Positions 5,320-5,365 of a stretch of 5,365 nt of DNA are shown here, piece after piece. The position numbers and the translations under genes were made by a program. Source of the DNA: an uncultured Sporolactobacillus sp. (lineage in GTDB: Bacteria > Bacillota > Bacilli > Bacillales > Sporolactobacillaceae); NCBI GenBank assembly GCA_900543345.1, contig UQRJ01000218.1:1-5365 (forward strand), written 5' to 3'. Each line of letters begins with the position of its first letter. Positions within the stretch are counted from its first letter, which is position 1. The notes under the pieces are model-generated. The model saw only the letters and a program-made list of their open reading frames with translations, did not search any database and had not been told where the DNA came from.

Positions 5320-5365
5320 CTGTCTCTTATACACATCTCCGAGCCCACGAGACCCTAAGACATCT
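5320..5365. other. Nextera (Tn5) sequencing adapter, right end - artefact
   Basis: This is the exact reverse complement of positions 1-46: mosaic end (5320-5338), i7-side linker, index CCTAAGAC (5354-5361) and the ATCT of P7. Both ends carry the same adapter and the same index in inverted orientation. This suggests either adapter read-through at both contig ends or a single long tagmented molecule amplified with one primer. Confidence 0.98.

Overview
The genomic insert spans positions 47-5319. Both outer ends are Illumina Nextera/Tn5 adapter sequence: 1-46, and its exact reverse complement at 5320-5365. They are library artefacts and not biological terminal repeats. Every convincing gene lies on the minus strand, so transcription runs from right to left.

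The ClpX N-terminus is very close to what I know of Bacillus-type ClpX. The gene order (TPR protein, tig, clpX, with no clpP between tig and clpX) matches the ysoA-tig-clpX neighbourhood of Bacillus subtilis. With a base composition of roughly half G+C and strong AGGAGG-like ribosome binding sites, this points to a Bacillota chromosome, most likely Bacilli/Bacillales. Genus and family cannot be fixed from this window. It looks like ordinary core chromosome: no insertion sequence, phage gene, CRISPR array, tRNA or rRNA is visible.

Layout in transcription order, right to left: (i) 5158-5319 is the upstream region of an M29 aminopeptidase gene, with a hairpin that may terminate an off-window gene and a TATAAT box. 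(ii) 3913-5157 is the M29 (AmpS/AmpT-type) metallo-aminopeptidase, with all six expected metal/catalytic residues. (iii) A 71-nt gap without a clear terminator. (iv) 2816-3841 is a YsoA-like TPR protein of unknown function, probably co-transcribed with the peptidase. (v) 2611-2815 is the tig promoter and a leader of about 135 nt. (vi) 1252-2610 is trigger factor. (vii) 1162-1190 is a terminator-like hairpin behind tig. (viii) 726-1251 is a 526-nt gene-free stretch with a TATAAT box and several inverted repeats, forming an unusually long possible clpX leader. (ix) 47-725 is the N-terminal half of clpX, cut by the adapter.

The genes share a protein-quality-control theme. Trigger factor folds nascent chains at the ribosome, ClpX unfolds substrates for ClpP (encoded elsewhere), and the aminopeptidase can trim the resulting peptides. 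The TPR protein's role is unknown. No wholly new system is evident. The most interesting parts are the structured clpX upstream region and the uncharacterised TPR protein conserved next to tig.
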